Assembly: GCF_019457535.1 (NCBI RefSeq)
Contig: NZ_CP080417.1
Coordinates: 806,001-870,000, forward strand
Length of the DNA: 64,000 nucleotides
Reading direction: 5' to 3'
Origin: Shewanella halotolerans
Lineage (GTDB): Bacteria; Pseudomonadota; Gammaproteobacteria; Enterobacterales; Shewanellaceae
In this document: one piece after another, positions 36,908 through 46,319 of the stretch
Position numbering within the stretch: the first letter of the stretch is position 1
Layout: every line of letters begins with the position of its first letter
Made by a program: the position numbers and the translations under genes
Notes under the pieces: model-generated
Seen by the model: only the letters and a program-made list of their open reading frames with translations
Databases searched by the model: none
Told to the model about the DNA's origin: nothing

Positions 36908-38608
36908 ATGAAGAAGATACTGATCATTGGCGGCGTCGCGGGCGGCGCATCGGCGGCGGCAAGGGCGCGTAGACTCAGCGAAACTGCTGAAATCATTATG
37001 TTTGAGCGCGGCGAGTATGTCTCCTTTGCCAACTGCGGCCTGCCCTATCATATCAGTGGTGAGATCGTTCAGCGCAGCGCCTTAGTACTGCAGACGCCAG
37101 AGAGCTTCAAGGCCAGATTCAATGTCGAGGTGCGGGTTAAGCATGAGGTGGTTGCCATCGACCGCGCCGCCAAGTTGGTGACCGTCAGACGACTGCTCGA
37201 TGGCAGCGAATACCAGGAAAGCTATGACACCCTGCTGCTCAGCCCCGGTGCGGCGCCAATCGTGCCGCCGATTCCGGGTGTGGATAACCCGCTCACCCAC
37301 TCCCTGCGCAACATTCCCGACATGGATAGGATCCTGCAGACGATCCAGATGAACAATGTCGAGCATGCCACTGTGGTTGGTGGCGGCTTTATCGGCTTGG
37401 AGATGATGGAGTCACTGCATCATCTGGGGATCAAGACCACTTTGCTTGAGCTTGCCGATCAGGTGATGACACCTGTGGATCGCGAGATGGCGGGCTTTGC
37501 CCATCAGGCAATCCGTGACCAGGGCGTGGATCTGCGTCTGGGTACGGCCCTGTCAGAGGTGAGCTATCAGGTGCAGACCCATGTGGCCAGCGACGCCGCC
37601 GGTGAAGACACGGCCCATCAACACATCAAGGGACACCTGAGTCTGACCCTGAGCAACGGCGAGCTGCTGGAGACAGATCTTTTGATCATGGCCATCGGCG
37701 TGCGCCCCGAGACTCAGCTGGCCCGCGACGCCGGGTTAACCATCGGCGAGCTTGGTGGCATCAAGGTCAACGCCATGATGCAGACCAGCGATCCCGCCAT
37801 CTACGCCGTAGGTGACGCCGTCGAAGAGCAAGACTTTGTGACCGGCCAGGCCTGTTTGGTGCCGCTGGCGGGCCCGGCAAACCGTCAGGGCCGTATGGCG
37901 GCCGACAACATGTTTGGCCGCGAGGAGCAGTATCAGGGCACCCAGGGTACGGCGATCTGTAAGGTGTTCGATCTCGCGGTGGGTGCCACGGGCAAGAACG
38001 AGAAGCAGCTCAAGCAATCGGGTATCGCCTTTGAAAAGGTCTATGTGCATACCGCCAGCCACGCCAGCTACTATCCTGGCGCCGAGGTGGTCTCCTTCAA
38101 GCTGCTGTTTGACCCGGTTAAGGGCACCATCTTTGGCGCCCAGGCCGTGGGTAAGGATGGTATCGACAAGCGTATCGATGTGATGGCGGTGGCCCAGCGC
38201 GCCGGCATGACGGTTGAGCAGCTACAGCACCTGGAGCTTAGCTATGCGCCGCCCTATGGCAGTGCCAAGGATGTGATCAATCAGGCGGCCTTCGTGGCCA
38301 GCAACATCATCAAGGGCGATGCGACGCCGATCCATTTCGACCAGATAGACAATCTCAGTGAAGATCAACTGCTGCTGGATGTGCGTAACCCTGGCGAGCT
38401 GAAGAATGGCGGCCTGGAAGGCGCGGTTAACATTCCCGTGGATGAGCTGCGCGATCGCATGCATGAGCTGCCAAAAGATAAGGAGATCATCATCTTCTGT
38501 CAGGTGGGTCTGCGGGGCAACGTGGCCTATCGTCAGCTGGTCAACAATGGTTACCGTGCCCGCAACCTGATCGGCGGGTACCGCACCTACAAGTTCGCCA
38601 GCGTGTAA
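36908..38608 (+). CDS. NADH-dependent persulfide reductase (CoA-disulfide reductase fold + rhodanese)
   Basis: 566 residues. The FAD/NAD(P)H disulfide-reductase module (1-450) begins with GGVAGGASAAARARR and has single redox Cys43 (SFANCGLPYH), as in CoA-disulfide reductases. A rhodanese domain (about 470-566) carries Cys531 (IIFCQVG). I recall these two numbers as the key cysteines of Npsr from S. loihica PV-4, which reduces CoA and other persulfides and polysulfide, releasing sulfide. Two YeeE/YedE half-transporters follow in the same direction. Substrate in vivo is inferred from that homologue. Confidence 0.93.
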   Translation: MKKILIIGGVAGGASAAARARRLSETAEIIMFERGEYVSFANCGLPYHISGEIVQRSALVLQTPESFKARFNVEVRVKHEVVAIDRAAKLVTVRRLLDGSEYQESYDTLLLSPGAAPIVPPIPGVDNPLTHSLRNIPDMDRILQTIQMNNVEHATVVGGGFIGLEMMESLHHLGIKTTLLELADQVMTPVDREMAGFAHQAIRDQGVDLRLGTALSEVSYQVQTHVASDAAGEDTAHQHIKGHLSLTLSNGELLETDLLIMAIGVRPETQLARDAGLTIGELGGIKVNAMMQTSDPAIYAVGDAVEEQDFVTGQACLVPLAGPANRQGRMAADNMFGREEQYQGTQGTAICKVFDLAVGATGKNEKQLKQSGIAFEKVYVHTASHASYYPGAEVVSFKLLFDPVKGTIFGAQAVGKDGIDKRIDVMAVAQRAGMTVEQLQHLELSYAPPYGSAKDVINQAAFVASNIIKGDATPIHFDQIDNLSEDQLLLDVRNPGELKNGGLEGAVNIPVDELRDRMHELPKDKEIIIFCQVGLRGNVAYRQLVNNGYRARNLIGGYRTYKFASV

Positions 38609-38697
38609 AACGCTTTATTGATAAATGATTTAGTAATCAATAGGCGGGGCGCCTAGCCCCGTCTCTTTCCCTTTGCGACAGATGAAAGAGGTACTCG

Positions 38698-39126
38698 ATG
38701 TTTTCATCACTCGCTATCGCCCTGTGCGGTGGTCTCTTGATTGGCTTGGCGGCAAGCCTGCTCCTGGTGGTTAACGGCCGCATCGCCGGTATCAGCGGTA
38801 TTATTTCTGGCGCCCTGTGGCGCCGCGGCACAGACCTGTTTGGCTGGCAGTTCTATTTTCTCGCGGGTTTGCTGCTCAGTGGCCTGCTGCTGGCCGAGCC
38901 TTTAAAGGCCTGGCTGGCTATCGAACCTGTGGTGCTGAGTGAGCGTGGGATTGCCGCGCCGACTCTGCTGCTGTCGGCGCTACTGGTGGGACTCGGCTGC
39001 AGCCTGGGTAACGGCTGTACCAGTGGCCATGGCATCTGCGGCATAGGTCGTCTGTCGCCGCGATCCATCGCCGCGACCCTGGTCTTCATGCTGGTGGGTG
39101 TCATCGCCGCCGTGCTGCTGAACTAG
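38698..39126 (+). CDS. YeeE/YedE family sulfur-compound transporter, first half
   Basis: 142 residues with about four helices. The conserved pattern GCSLGNGCTSGHGICGIGRL, near residues 100-119, carries the cysteines characteristic of this family (thiosulfate transporter TsuA is a full-length member). Here the fold is split over two genes; this is the first, with GAAAGAGG upstream. Thiosulfate or another sulfane-sulfur compound is the likely cargo. Confidence 0.88.
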   Translation: MFSSLAIALCGGLLIGLAASLLLVVNGRIAGISGIISGALWRRGTDLFGWQFYFLAGLLLSGLLLAEPLKAWLAIEPVVLSERGIAAPTLLLSALLVGLGCSLGNGCTSGHGICGIGRLSPRSIAATLVFMLVGVIAAVLLN

Positions 39127-39134
39127 GAGGGGCC

Positions 39135-39605
39135 ATGCGTAACTTATTTGCCTTACTCTCGGGCCTGTTGTTTGGTGCCGGCCTGCTGCTCTCCGGTCTT
39201 GCGGATCCCGCCAAGGTGCTCGCCTTCTTAGATATCAGCGGCGTGGTCAATGGCCATTGGGACCCTAGCCTGATGCTGGTGATGGGCGGCGCCCTTGGGG
39301 TCTATCTGCCCGTCTTTCTGCTGTGGGTAAAACCTAGGATGGCGCGCAATCAAGGCCCTGTGCTGGACAGCCAATATCATCTGCCCAGCAAGACCCGCAT
39401 CGATGGGCCGCTGATCGTCGGCGCCGCCTTGTTCGGCCTGGGCTGGGGCATGCTCGGCATCTGCCCTGGGCCTGCCGTGGTCAATCTGGCTAGCCTGGAT
39501 CCCATGGCGCTGGCGTTTATGGCGACCATGGTCTTGGGGGCCTACCTGGGACGCCTGATAAGCAGGATGATCGCCCGCAGGCTGCCTGGGCCGGTTGAGG
39601 CCTAA
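39135..39605 (+). CDS. YeeE/YedE family (DUF6691-like) transporter, second half
   Basis: 156 residues, about four helices, with the second family motif GLGWGMLGICPGPAVVNLAS. It starts 8 bp after the first half, with AGGAGG in the gap, so the two subunits should be made together. With the upstream persulfide reductase this forms a sulfane-sulfur uptake and reduction unit. After it, AGCATCA-cgct-TTGATGCT at about 39634-39653 makes a hairpin without a T-run; nothing else is seen to 39887. Confidence 0.88.
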   Translation: MRNLFALLSGLLFGAGLLLSGLADPAKVLAFLDISGVVNGHWDPSLMLVMGGALGVYLPVFLLWVKPRMARNQGPVLDSQYHLPSKTRIDGPLIVGAALFGLGWGMLGICPGPAVVNLASLDPMALAFMATMVLGAYLGRLISRMIARRLPGPVEA

Positions 39606-39887
39606 GCGGCTTATTTTTATGTAAAAGTGCTTGGCAGCATCACGCTTTGATGCTTAGCTAATAGACAGAAGTTAGGCTGGATCTATAAGGCTATTACTTT
39701 TATTCCTGGCATGAGTGATGACAGGAGTGACGGCATGAGTATTAGCATGATTCCCGGCCTGCTACCCTGGTGGAGGCTGCTATGCACTTGTTTCTGTTTC
39801 GACAACCTTTTGCTATGCTGGCGGCGAGTCGGTTTGCTTTTGCATTAGCGATTCCGTTAGCGGCTTTGTTTCAGTTAGGCCTGCACC

Positions 39888-41228
39888 ATGGCTGAGATGT
39901 CGCTACCGCTTCTTCTTATCATATTCCTGGCTATCGGCCTGATAGCCGCTGCGGCATGCATGCTTGTTCTTCGCTTTATCCTCAGGAGCCGCGGCGTCGA
40001 CTTTTCTGCCCTGGAAAATTCTGTCGAGGATGGTCTGCTCCTTATTGACGAGCAGGCGAAGATCTTGGCCCATAACGCCCAGGCCGCAGCCTTGATGAAG
40101 GCCGAGGGGAGTGATCTCTCAGGGCTGCCCCTCAGCCTCTGGCTCAAGGATTCCAGCGGCGAGCAGCTGCAGGTGTTCGCCGACCGTCAGCTTGGCACTA
40201 GCCTGAACCTAGGCCATGAGATCTTAAGCTTTACCCGCCTGGCCCGTGAGCCCAGAGGGCTGCTGCTCTTGGTGCGTCATCACAACCTGGAACAGGACAT
40301 TCGCCAGGATATCGCCCGTTATCACCACAGCCAGTATTTCGCCAAGATAGGCACCTGGGACTGGCAGGTGGGCACAGACACCCTCTATTGGTCCGATGCC
40401 ATCTTCGGCATCTTCGGTTACAAGCTGGGGGAGGTCACCCCTAGCTATGAGTTCTTCTATTCCAGGGTGCACCCCGAGGATCGCGACAAGGTGAAGGCGG
40501 GAGAGGCGCGCTGCATCGCCACCGGCGAGAACCATGACGAGGAGTATCGCATCCTCTGGCCCGATGGTTCTGTGCACTGGGTGCGCGAGACGGGCAACCT
40601 GGTGAAGGATAGCGATGGTCAGCTGTTAAAGATGGTGGGGGTGGTGCGTGATATTACCCAGGAGAAGGCGCTGCATCATAAGCTCGAAAAGATGGCCCAC
40701 CAGGACCCCTTAACCGGACTGCCCAACCGGCTGCAACTCGAGCTACGCCTGAGTGAGGCGATTCGCGCGGCGTCGCAGTGTGGTGGTCGCCTGGGACTTA
40801 TCTTCATCGACCTCAATCAGTTTAAGGCGATCAACGATAGCCTGGGGCATCAAGTGGGGGATCGCGTCTTGATGACGGCGGCTACCAGGCTGCAGAGCCT
40901 TAAGGGGTCAGAGGATCTGGTGGCCCGCATCGGCGGCGATGAGTTTGTGATGCTTCTGCCCCAGTGGCCAGCTGATAAGCCGTTAGATGAGGAGGCGGCG
41001 CGACTTGCTAAGGCGCTGTTTGAGCGATTCGCTGAGCCTGTTATTCAGACCGGCAGGGGAATCGCGGCCAGCATAGGTTTCGCCATCTATCCGGATCATG
41101 CCGGACACATGGATGCGCTGCTGCATGTGGCCGATCAGGCCATGTATATCGCCAAGGGGCGTGGCGACAACCAATATCATCTGGGGCCGGATCATCGCAT
41201 GGATCTCGGCCACCGTCTGGCCCGTTAA
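39888..41228 (+). CDS. Diguanylate cyclase with PAS domains
   Basis: 446 residues: one N-terminal transmembrane helix (about 5-30), two PAS-like modules (about 35-110, degenerate, and 145-260 with a typical PAC end), and a C-terminal GGDEF domain with DPLTGLPNR and an intact GGDEF in ARIGGDEFVML. It should make cyclic di-GMP at the inner membrane in response to a cytoplasmic signal. No EAL domain is present. The gene appears monocistronic. Confidence 0.92.
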   Translation: MAEMSLPLLLIIFLAIGLIAAAACMLVLRFILRSRGVDFSALENSVEDGLLLIDEQAKILAHNAQAAALMKAEGSDLSGLPLSLWLKDSSGEQLQVFADRQLGTSLNLGHEILSFTRLAREPRGLLLLVRHHNLEQDIRQDIARYHHSQYFAKIGTWDWQVGTDTLYWSDAIFGIFGYKLGEVTPSYEFFYSRVHPEDRDKVKAGEARCIATGENHDEEYRILWPDGSVHWVRETGNLVKDSDGQLLKMVGVVRDITQEKALHHKLEKMAHQDPLTGLPNRLQLELRLSEAIRAASQCGGRLGLIFIDLNQFKAINDSLGHQVGDRVLMTAATRLQSLKGSEDLVARIGGDEFVMLLPQWPADKPLDEEAARLAKALFERFAEPVIQTGRGIAASIGFAIYPDHAGHMDALLHVADQAMYIAKGRGDNQYHLGPDHRMDLGHRLAR

Positions 41229-41258
41229 ACCAAAATAACTATTGACCTGTTAAGGCGA

Positions 41259-42029
41259 TTAGCTTCGGGCGGTTTCCAGTGCCGGGCTAATTGCGGGCTC
41301 TGACTGACGACGCAGGAAGAGGGCGTAATACCAAGTCAGTGCCGAGAACCAGGAGATGGTGAGGGTCCAGACATCGTGGGAGATGAAGTGGGCGCCCCTG
41401 AGCTGCTGGGCAATGCCGAAGGTGAGCCCCAGCAGCAGACCGAAACCAAGGCCGAACCAACGATAGCGCGGCGCGTAGGCCAGTGCGAAGAAATAGAGCG
41501 CCACCCAGGCATAGCCGCCGCTGGAGTGACCGGCAGGGAAACACTGACCCGGCGAGTTGGCATCAAACTGACCCGAGAACAGCGAGAAGTAATCCGCGCG
41601 GCCACCGAAGATCTTCAGATGCCAGGGGCAGTCCAGGTGTACGAATGACTTGCCCAGCCTCACCAGCAGTACGCTGCTCAGTACGCTCATGAAGAGAAAC
41701 ACCAGGCCCCTGCGATAGCTGGCCAGGGCGGGTTTCTTATAGCTCAGACCCAGAAGGGTGAGGACGGTGACTCCAAGTAAGATCACTAGATTACGACCGC
41801 CGACATGGATCAGATTTTCCGTGACCCAGGCGCCGCGAAGCGGCCAGCCATCGATGCCGCCCTCGAGACGAAACAGCCACTGGCCCAGGGCGATATCCAG
41901 ATGAAATAGCTCTATCAGGCTGACGGCTAGCAGGAAGCAGACGGCGGGCAGCATGAAATGATAGCGCCAGAAGGCGGGTGAGCTAGCAGTGTCTAATGAC
42001 TTAGCAATCGACATAGAAAAGTGTCCCAT
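41259..42029 (-). CDS. PAP2-family membrane phosphatase
   Basis: About 256 residues with six helices. Acid-phosphatase motifs are present as FPAGHSSGGY (motif 2) and RGAHFISHD (motif 3); motif 1 is a reduced GKSFVHLDCPW. Candidate substrates are phosphatidate or undecaprenyl pyrophosphate. ATG codons at 42029 and 42014 and a GTG at 42035 are all possible starts, none with a decisive ribosome site. Confidence 0.85.
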   Translation of the reverse strand: MGHFSMSIAKSLDTASSPAFWRYHFMLPAVCFLLAVSLIELFHLDIALGQWLFRLEGGIDGWPLRGAWVTENLIHVGGRNLVILLGVTVLTLLGLSYKKPALASYRRGLVFLFMSVLSSVLLVRLGKSFVHLDCPWHLKIFGGRADYFSLFSGQFDANSPGQCFPAGHSSGGYAWVALYFFALAYAPRYRWFGLGFGLLLGLTFGIAQQLRGAHFISHDVWTLTISWFSALTWYYALFLRRQSEPAISPALETARS

Positions 42030-42250
42030 CGGCACCTAAAGTCTGGTGCAAAGATAAAAAATTCAGGCTAGGACAAGAGTCTAGGGGGAGGGGCGTGAAT
42101 TATATGTGAATTACCCGGCCCCAAGGGTGCGGCCGGTGCCTTGGGGCGGGATTTAGCTGTGGTGCTCAGGTGTAAGATTTAGGTGTGGCGCTTAATTTGT
42201 TACTTGGCTTAGCTTGCCAGTCGAATTTGCCAGCTAGTCGCTCTTGCCTA

Positions 42251-42703
42251 CTAGCTGGGCTGGTTGGCGGCGGCCTTGATTGCCTCGGCCAGCGCCAGCA
42301 CGCCGTTGGTGCGCGATGGGCTCAGCTGACCGCTCAGCCCCAGTTGGTCGAAGTACTCGTGTAGATCTAAGGCGGCTATGGTCTGCTCGTCCTGCCCCTG
42401 CACTGCGGTGAGCAGCAGGGCGATCAGTCCCTTGACGATGCGGGCATCGCTGTCGGCCAGGTAGTAGTGTCTGCCGTCTATCTCCTTGTGATAGAGCCAG
42501 GCGTTGCTCTCGCAGCCTCTGACCTGGGCCGACTCTTGTCGAAGGGCATCATCCAGCGGCGGCAGGCGTTTACCCAATAGCATGAGGGCGCGGTAGCGCT
42601 CCTGCCAGTTGGCGGCCTGGGTGAAGCTTGGCAGTATCTCCTGGGGATCCAGCATTAGGCCGGTAAAGGCCTCAGTGGATGGGCTTAGCTGACTATTACT
42701 CAT
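42251..42703 (-). CDS. csdE: SufE/CsdE-type sulfur acceptor
   Basis: 150 residues. The sulfur-accepting Cys64 lies in VRGCESNAWL, the family's conserved loop. It takes persulfide from the cysteine desulfurase encoded 31 bp upstream in the same direction and passes it on. No sufBCD genes are near, which favours csdE over sufE. Confidence 0.9.
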   Translation of the reverse strand: MSNSQLSPSTEAFTGLMLDPQEILPSFTQAANWQERYRALMLLGKRLPPLDDALRQESAQVRGCESNAWLYHKEIDGRHYYLADSDARIVKGLIALLLTAVQGQDEQTIAALDLHEYFDQLGLSGQLSPSRTNGVLALAEAIKAAANQPS

Positions 42704-42734
42704 TTGGAACTCGTCTAATTAATACTGTCGCTCG

Positions 42735-43946
42735 TTAGAGCAAGAGGTCTTTTACCGATTTTAGCGCCAGGATGAAGCGATCGACATCTTCATCATTGCT
42801 ATAGACGCCGAGGGAGGCGCGGCAGCAGCCAGACAGCCCCAGAGTCTGCATCAGAGGCATGGCGCAGTGATGGCCGCAGCGCACGGCGATCCCCTGCTGA
42901 TCCAGCAAGATCCCTACATCCTGGTGATGCTCGCCGGTGAGGTTAAAGGCCACGGCGCCGATATTGTCCTGGTGGGCACCGTAGAGGCTGATGCCACCCA
43001 ATGCCCTGAGCTCATCCTGAAGACGGTTCAGCAGGGCCTGTTCATGGGCCCTGAGTTCGGCGCGGGGCAAGGACTGGATAAAGTCGATGGTGGCGCCCAG
43101 ACCTATCACCTCGGCGATGGGCGGCGTACCCGCCTCAAGACGGTTGGGCAGGATATTAAATGTGGTGCCTTCGAAGCTCACCTGCTTGATCATCTCGCCG
43201 CCGGTGAGCAGGGGATCTAGCTTGTCGAGCGCTGCATAGCGGCCATATAAGATGCCTATACCCGTCGGGCCATACATCTTGTGGCCGGAGAAGAGGTAGA
43301 AGTCGCAATCCAGGGCCTGCACGTCCACCTCGAGATGGGCGATCGCCTGGGCGCCGTCGATAAGCGTGAGTGCGCCTACCGCCTTGGCCTGAGCGATCAT
43401 CTCTTTAACCGGATTGACCGTACCCAGCACGTTGGAGACATGGCTGAGGGCGACGACACGTGGGCCACGTTGCAGTAGCGCTTGATAGGCCGCCTGATCC
43501 AGGCGCGCCTCAGGAGTCAGCGGGATAGGCAGTATCTCGGCGCCGGTTTGCTTGGCCAGCATCTGCCAGGGCACTATGTTGGCGTGGTGGGCGGCGCTGT
43601 CTAACAGAATCAGATCCCCAGCCTTTAGCTGGCTGGCCAGCCCCAGGGCCACCAGGTTGATCCCCTCTGTGGTGCCATGGGTAAAGATGATCTCTTCGCG
43701 GCGGTTTGCCTTAATGAAAGCCTTCACCTTGTCGCGCACCGCCTCATATTGGCTGGTGGCGCGGGCAGAAAGATGATGGGCAGCGCGGTGTACGTTGGCA
43801 TTGTCCGCTTGATAGTAGCGGCTCATGGCGTCGATCACCCCTTGGGGTTTCTGACTGGTCGCGGCCGTATCCAGATACACCAGCGAATAGTCGCCGAGTG
43901 ACTGGGTGAGGGCGGGAAACTGGCTGCGCAGCTGGCTAAATTCCAT
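42735..43946 (-). CDS. csdA: Cysteine desulfurase (SufS/CsdA class)
   Basis: 403 residues, PLP-dependent class II desulfurase. Lys223 in FSGHKMYGPTG binds PLP, His121 (DSAAHHAN) is in the cofactor site and the catalytic cysteine is Cys361 in CGHHCAMPL. It turns cysteine into alanine and a protein persulfide for CsdE. The gene is paired with csdE; the terminator hairpin at 43974-44012 separates it from the aldo-keto reductase upstream. Confidence 0.93.
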   Translation of the reverse strand: MEFSQLRSQFPALTQSLGDYSLVYLDTAATSQKPQGVIDAMSRYYQADNANVHRAAHHLSARATSQYEAVRDKVKAFIKANRREEIIFTHGTTEGINLVALGLASQLKAGDLILLDSAAHHANIVPWQMLAKQTGAEILPIPLTPEARLDQAAYQALLQRGPRVVALSHVSNVLGTVNPVKEMIAQAKAVGALTLIDGAQAIAHLEVDVQALDCDFYLFSGHKMYGPTGIGILYGRYAALDKLDPLLTGGEMIKQVSFEGTTFNILPNRLEAGTPPIAEVIGLGATIDFIQSLPRAELRAHEQALLNRLQDELRALGGISLYGAHQDNIGAVAFNLTGEHHQDVGILLDQQGIAVRCGHHCAMPLMQTLGLSGCCRASLGVYSNDEDVDRFILALKSVKDLLL

Positions 43947-43973
43947 CGATTGGGTCCGTCGCGTGATTCAAAC

Positions 43974-44012
43974 AAAAAAGGCGCTCAGATCTTGGGAGAT
44001 CTCAGCGCCTAA
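43974..44012 (-). terminator. Terminator of the aldo-keto reductase gene
   Basis: AGGCGCT-c-AGATCT and AGATCT-c-AGCGCCT form a long stem around TGGG; on the reverse strand TTTTTTG follows. It is 38 bp past that gene's stop. Confidence 0.85.
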
Positions 44013-44050
44013 TGCAAGTTCAATTAGCCTTTTAGAGTATCTCTACGGAT

Positions 44051-45091
44051 TTAGGGGCAGGGAATGCGGTAGATGGCCGCCAACTCGTCGATTCTGCCCA
44101 TCAGCTCGTCGCTCAGGCTGACCGAGGTGCTGTCGATATTCTCTTTCAGCTGCTCTAGGTTGGTCGCGCCTATGATGTTACTGCCGACGAAGCGGCGGCC
44201 GTTGACGAAGGCCAGCGCCATCTGCGCCGGGCTGAGGTTGAACTCCCGCGCCAGCTCCACATAGGCCTGGGTGGCATCCAGGGCCATCTGCGAGCCTGTG
44301 TAGCGGGCGAAGCGTTTAAACAGTGTGAGTCTCGCCCCCTCTGGCCATTGGCCGCCTATGTATTTACCGCTAAGGGCGCCAAATGCCAGTGGCGAGTAGG
44401 CCAGAAGCGGCAGCTCTTCCCTGTGGGCGATCTCGGCCATGCCCACCTCGAAGCTGCGGTTAAGCAGGTTGTAGGGATTCTGTACGCTGATGATGCGCGG
44501 CAGGCCATGCTTCTCCGCCAGTTGCAGATACTTCATCAATCCCCAGGGGGTCTCGTTGGAAACGCCTATGTAGCGGATCTTACCGGCCTTGATCAGATCC
44601 GCCAGGGCTTCCAGGGTCTCGACTATGGGGGTGAGCTTCTCGTCATCCTGCTGCTCATAAAAGAGCTCGCCGAAGAAGTTGGTGTTGCGATCCGGCCAAT
44701 GCAGTTGATAGAGATCTATGGTCTCAATCTGCAAGCGCTCCAAGGAGTCGTTGACCGCCTGGTGGATGTTGCGCCAGTCCAGCGCCATGTTCTGGCGGAT
44801 ATAGTCGCTCTTGCCGCCAGGGGCCGCGACCTTGGTCGCGATAATGAGATCGTCACGCTTGCCCCTGGCCTTGAGGTAGTTACCCAGGATACGTTCGGTC
44901 TCGCCCTGAGTCTCGGCCTTGGGCGGCACGGGATACATCTCGGCGGTATCGATAAAGTTGATGCCTTGTCCGATGGCGTAGTCGAGCTGTTCGAAGGCCT
45001 GGGCCTGGGTATTCTGTTCACCCCAGGTCATGGTACCCAGGCAAATTTTACTGACGTCTAAGCTGGAATGGGGGAGTCTTGTATAGTCCAT
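44051..45091 (-). CDS. Tas-like NADP(H)-dependent aldo-keto reductase
   Basis: 346 residues, TIM-barrel oxidoreductase. The catalytic tetrad is visible: Asp48, Tyr53 (FIDTAEMYPVP), a Lys in IIATKVAAP and a His in YQLHWPDR. Sequence layout is that of E. coli Tas. Substrate is unknown. A perfect 8-bp inverted repeat upstream (45160-45178) and a MarR-type regulator gene just beyond suggest specific control. Confidence 0.88.
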   Translation of the reverse strand: MDYTRLPHSSLDVSKICLGTMTWGEQNTQAQAFEQLDYAIGQGINFIDTAEMYPVPPKAETQGETERILGNYLKARGKRDDLIIATKVAAPGGKSDYIRQNMALDWRNIHQAVNDSLERLQIETIDLYQLHWPDRNTNFFGELFYEQQDDEKLTPIVETLEALADLIKAGKIRYIGVSNETPWGLMKYLQLAEKHGLPRIISVQNPYNLLNRSFEVGMAEIAHREELPLLAYSPLAFGALSGKYIGGQWPEGARLTLFKRFARYTGSQMALDATQAYVELAREFNLSPAQMALAFVNGRRFVGSNIIGATNLEQLKENIDSTSVSLSDELMGRIDELAAIYRIPCP

Positions 45092-45159
45092 TCAAATCTC
45101 CAGAATGCGCAAGAATTACCTCTGAGGCTAGCAAGCTTTCTTAGGAAACACTAGATAAA

Positions 45160-45178
45160 TTACTTCATGGTGAAGTAA
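45160..45178. promoter_or_regulatory. Operator-like inverted repeat upstream of the aldo-keto reductase
   Basis: TTACTTCA-tgg-TGAAGTAA is a perfect inverted repeat 69-87 bp upstream of the reductase start. MarR-family dimers bind inverted repeats of this size, and a MarR-GNAT protein is encoded 37 bp further upstream. That it binds here is inference. Confidence 0.55.
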
Positions 45179-45214
45179 CAAAATATCTCAATGATTTGCT
45201 TGAATTTTTAATGG

Positions 45215-46183
45215 CTAAAGTTTAATCAGCATAGGCATTTCACAGGCATCGTGACCCGTGTTGCCAAGGGGGGCATCCAGGTGCTCGAACCCCAGTTTCT
45301 CATAGAGGCTGACCGCCTCACTCAGGCAGGCGGTGGTTTCCAGATAACAGTGGCTGAATCCCTGGCTACGGGCAAACTCGAACGCCTGCAGTGCCATGCG
45401 CTTGGCAAAGCCCTTGCCCCTGAGTTTGGGATCGAAATACATCTTCTGTAGCTCACAGACCTCATCGTGCCCCGGCAGGGGAGCGATCCCCACGCCGCCC
45501 AGCACCAAGCCCTTGTAGTCGACCACCCAGTAGTGGGCCTTGTCGGCCTGATAGACGCTGTAGAGATCGTCCAGGGTCGGGTCGGCGACGCTGTAGCCCT
45601 TGTCCGGTGTCAGGCCATACTCGGCGGAGACGTTGCGGATCACCCGGGCGATATGGGGGTTATCCTCCTGGGTGAGGCTGCGGATAGTGTAGCCCTGCTG
45701 GGCGCTGGCCAGATCCATGGCACGGGTATATTGGCGCAGGCTGGCTTCCAGCTGAGCGATCTGTTCGGGCGAGAGCTGAGCCAGAATCTCCTGGTACATC
45801 TTGTTCTGTTGCTCGTTCAGGCTGTTGAGTTGGCGTTTGCCCTGAGCCGTGAGTTGGCACAGCGAGCTGCGACTGTCTCTGGGATTGTTGCGACTCTTGG
45901 CAAAGCCCTTGTCACACAGCTGGCTCACGGCGCGGCTGGCATTGGACTTGTCGATATTCAGGGCCAGGGCCAGCTGCTTTATCGACAGCTCCTGGGTGCT
46001 GAGTTCGATCAAGGCGTGGGCCTGCACCGGCGACAGCGGCTGATCGCCGCAGGCGGAGTTGAGCATGCCCAGTTGCCTCACCAGTTGCCTCGACAGGCTG
46101 CGCAGTGACGAGCAGGTCTGGGGCAGTTCGACGGCCTGAGCGAGACTGGCATCATCGAGCATCGAAGGACAAGACTGTGACAT
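45215..46183 (-). CDS. MarR-type regulator fused to a GNAT acetyltransferase
   Basis: 322 residues. The N-terminal half (about 25-150) is a winged-helix MarR domain (LSIKQLALALNIDKSNASRA recognition region); the C-terminal half (about 165-322) is a GNAT domain with the acetyl-CoA loop LRGKGFAKRMALQ and late SLYEKLGFE. The fusion recurs in many bacteria, but the acetyl acceptor is unknown. It lies just upstream of the aldo-keto reductase in the same direction. Its own upstream region has an imperfect ATAGTT...AACTTA repeat near 46206-46230, a possible autoregulatory site. Confidence 0.9.
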   Translation of the reverse strand: MSQSCPSMLDDASLAQAVELPQTCSSLRSLSRQLVRQLGMLNSACGDQPLSPVQAHALIELSTQELSIKQLALALNIDKSNASRAVSQLCDKGFAKSRNNPRDSRSSLCQLTAQGKRQLNSLNEQQNKMYQEILAQLSPEQIAQLEASLRQYTRAMDLASAQQGYTIRSLTQEDNPHIARVIRNVSAEYGLTPDKGYSVADPTLDDLYSVYQADKAHYWVVDYKGLVLGGVGIAPLPGHDEVCELQKMYFDPKLRGKGFAKRMALQAFEFARSQGFSHCYLETTACLSEAVSLYEKLGFEHLDAPLGNTGHDACEMPMLIKL

Positions 46184-46319
46184 GGTTAAGATCCGAGTGA
46201 GCTATATAGTTGCGATATACATCTAACTTAGATCCCTAAAAAGAGAAATGCAAGTTTTTGCTAATGTAGATAAATTCGGCAGGCTCATCAGGGTTGGCCT
46301 GCCTTCTCCTGGCGCCTAA

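Noticed and set aside
39735..39848. 37-codon frame before the diguanylate cyclase gene
   Set aside because: No ribosome site of note and a Cys/Leu/Trp-rich product without sense; it ends before the cyclase start.
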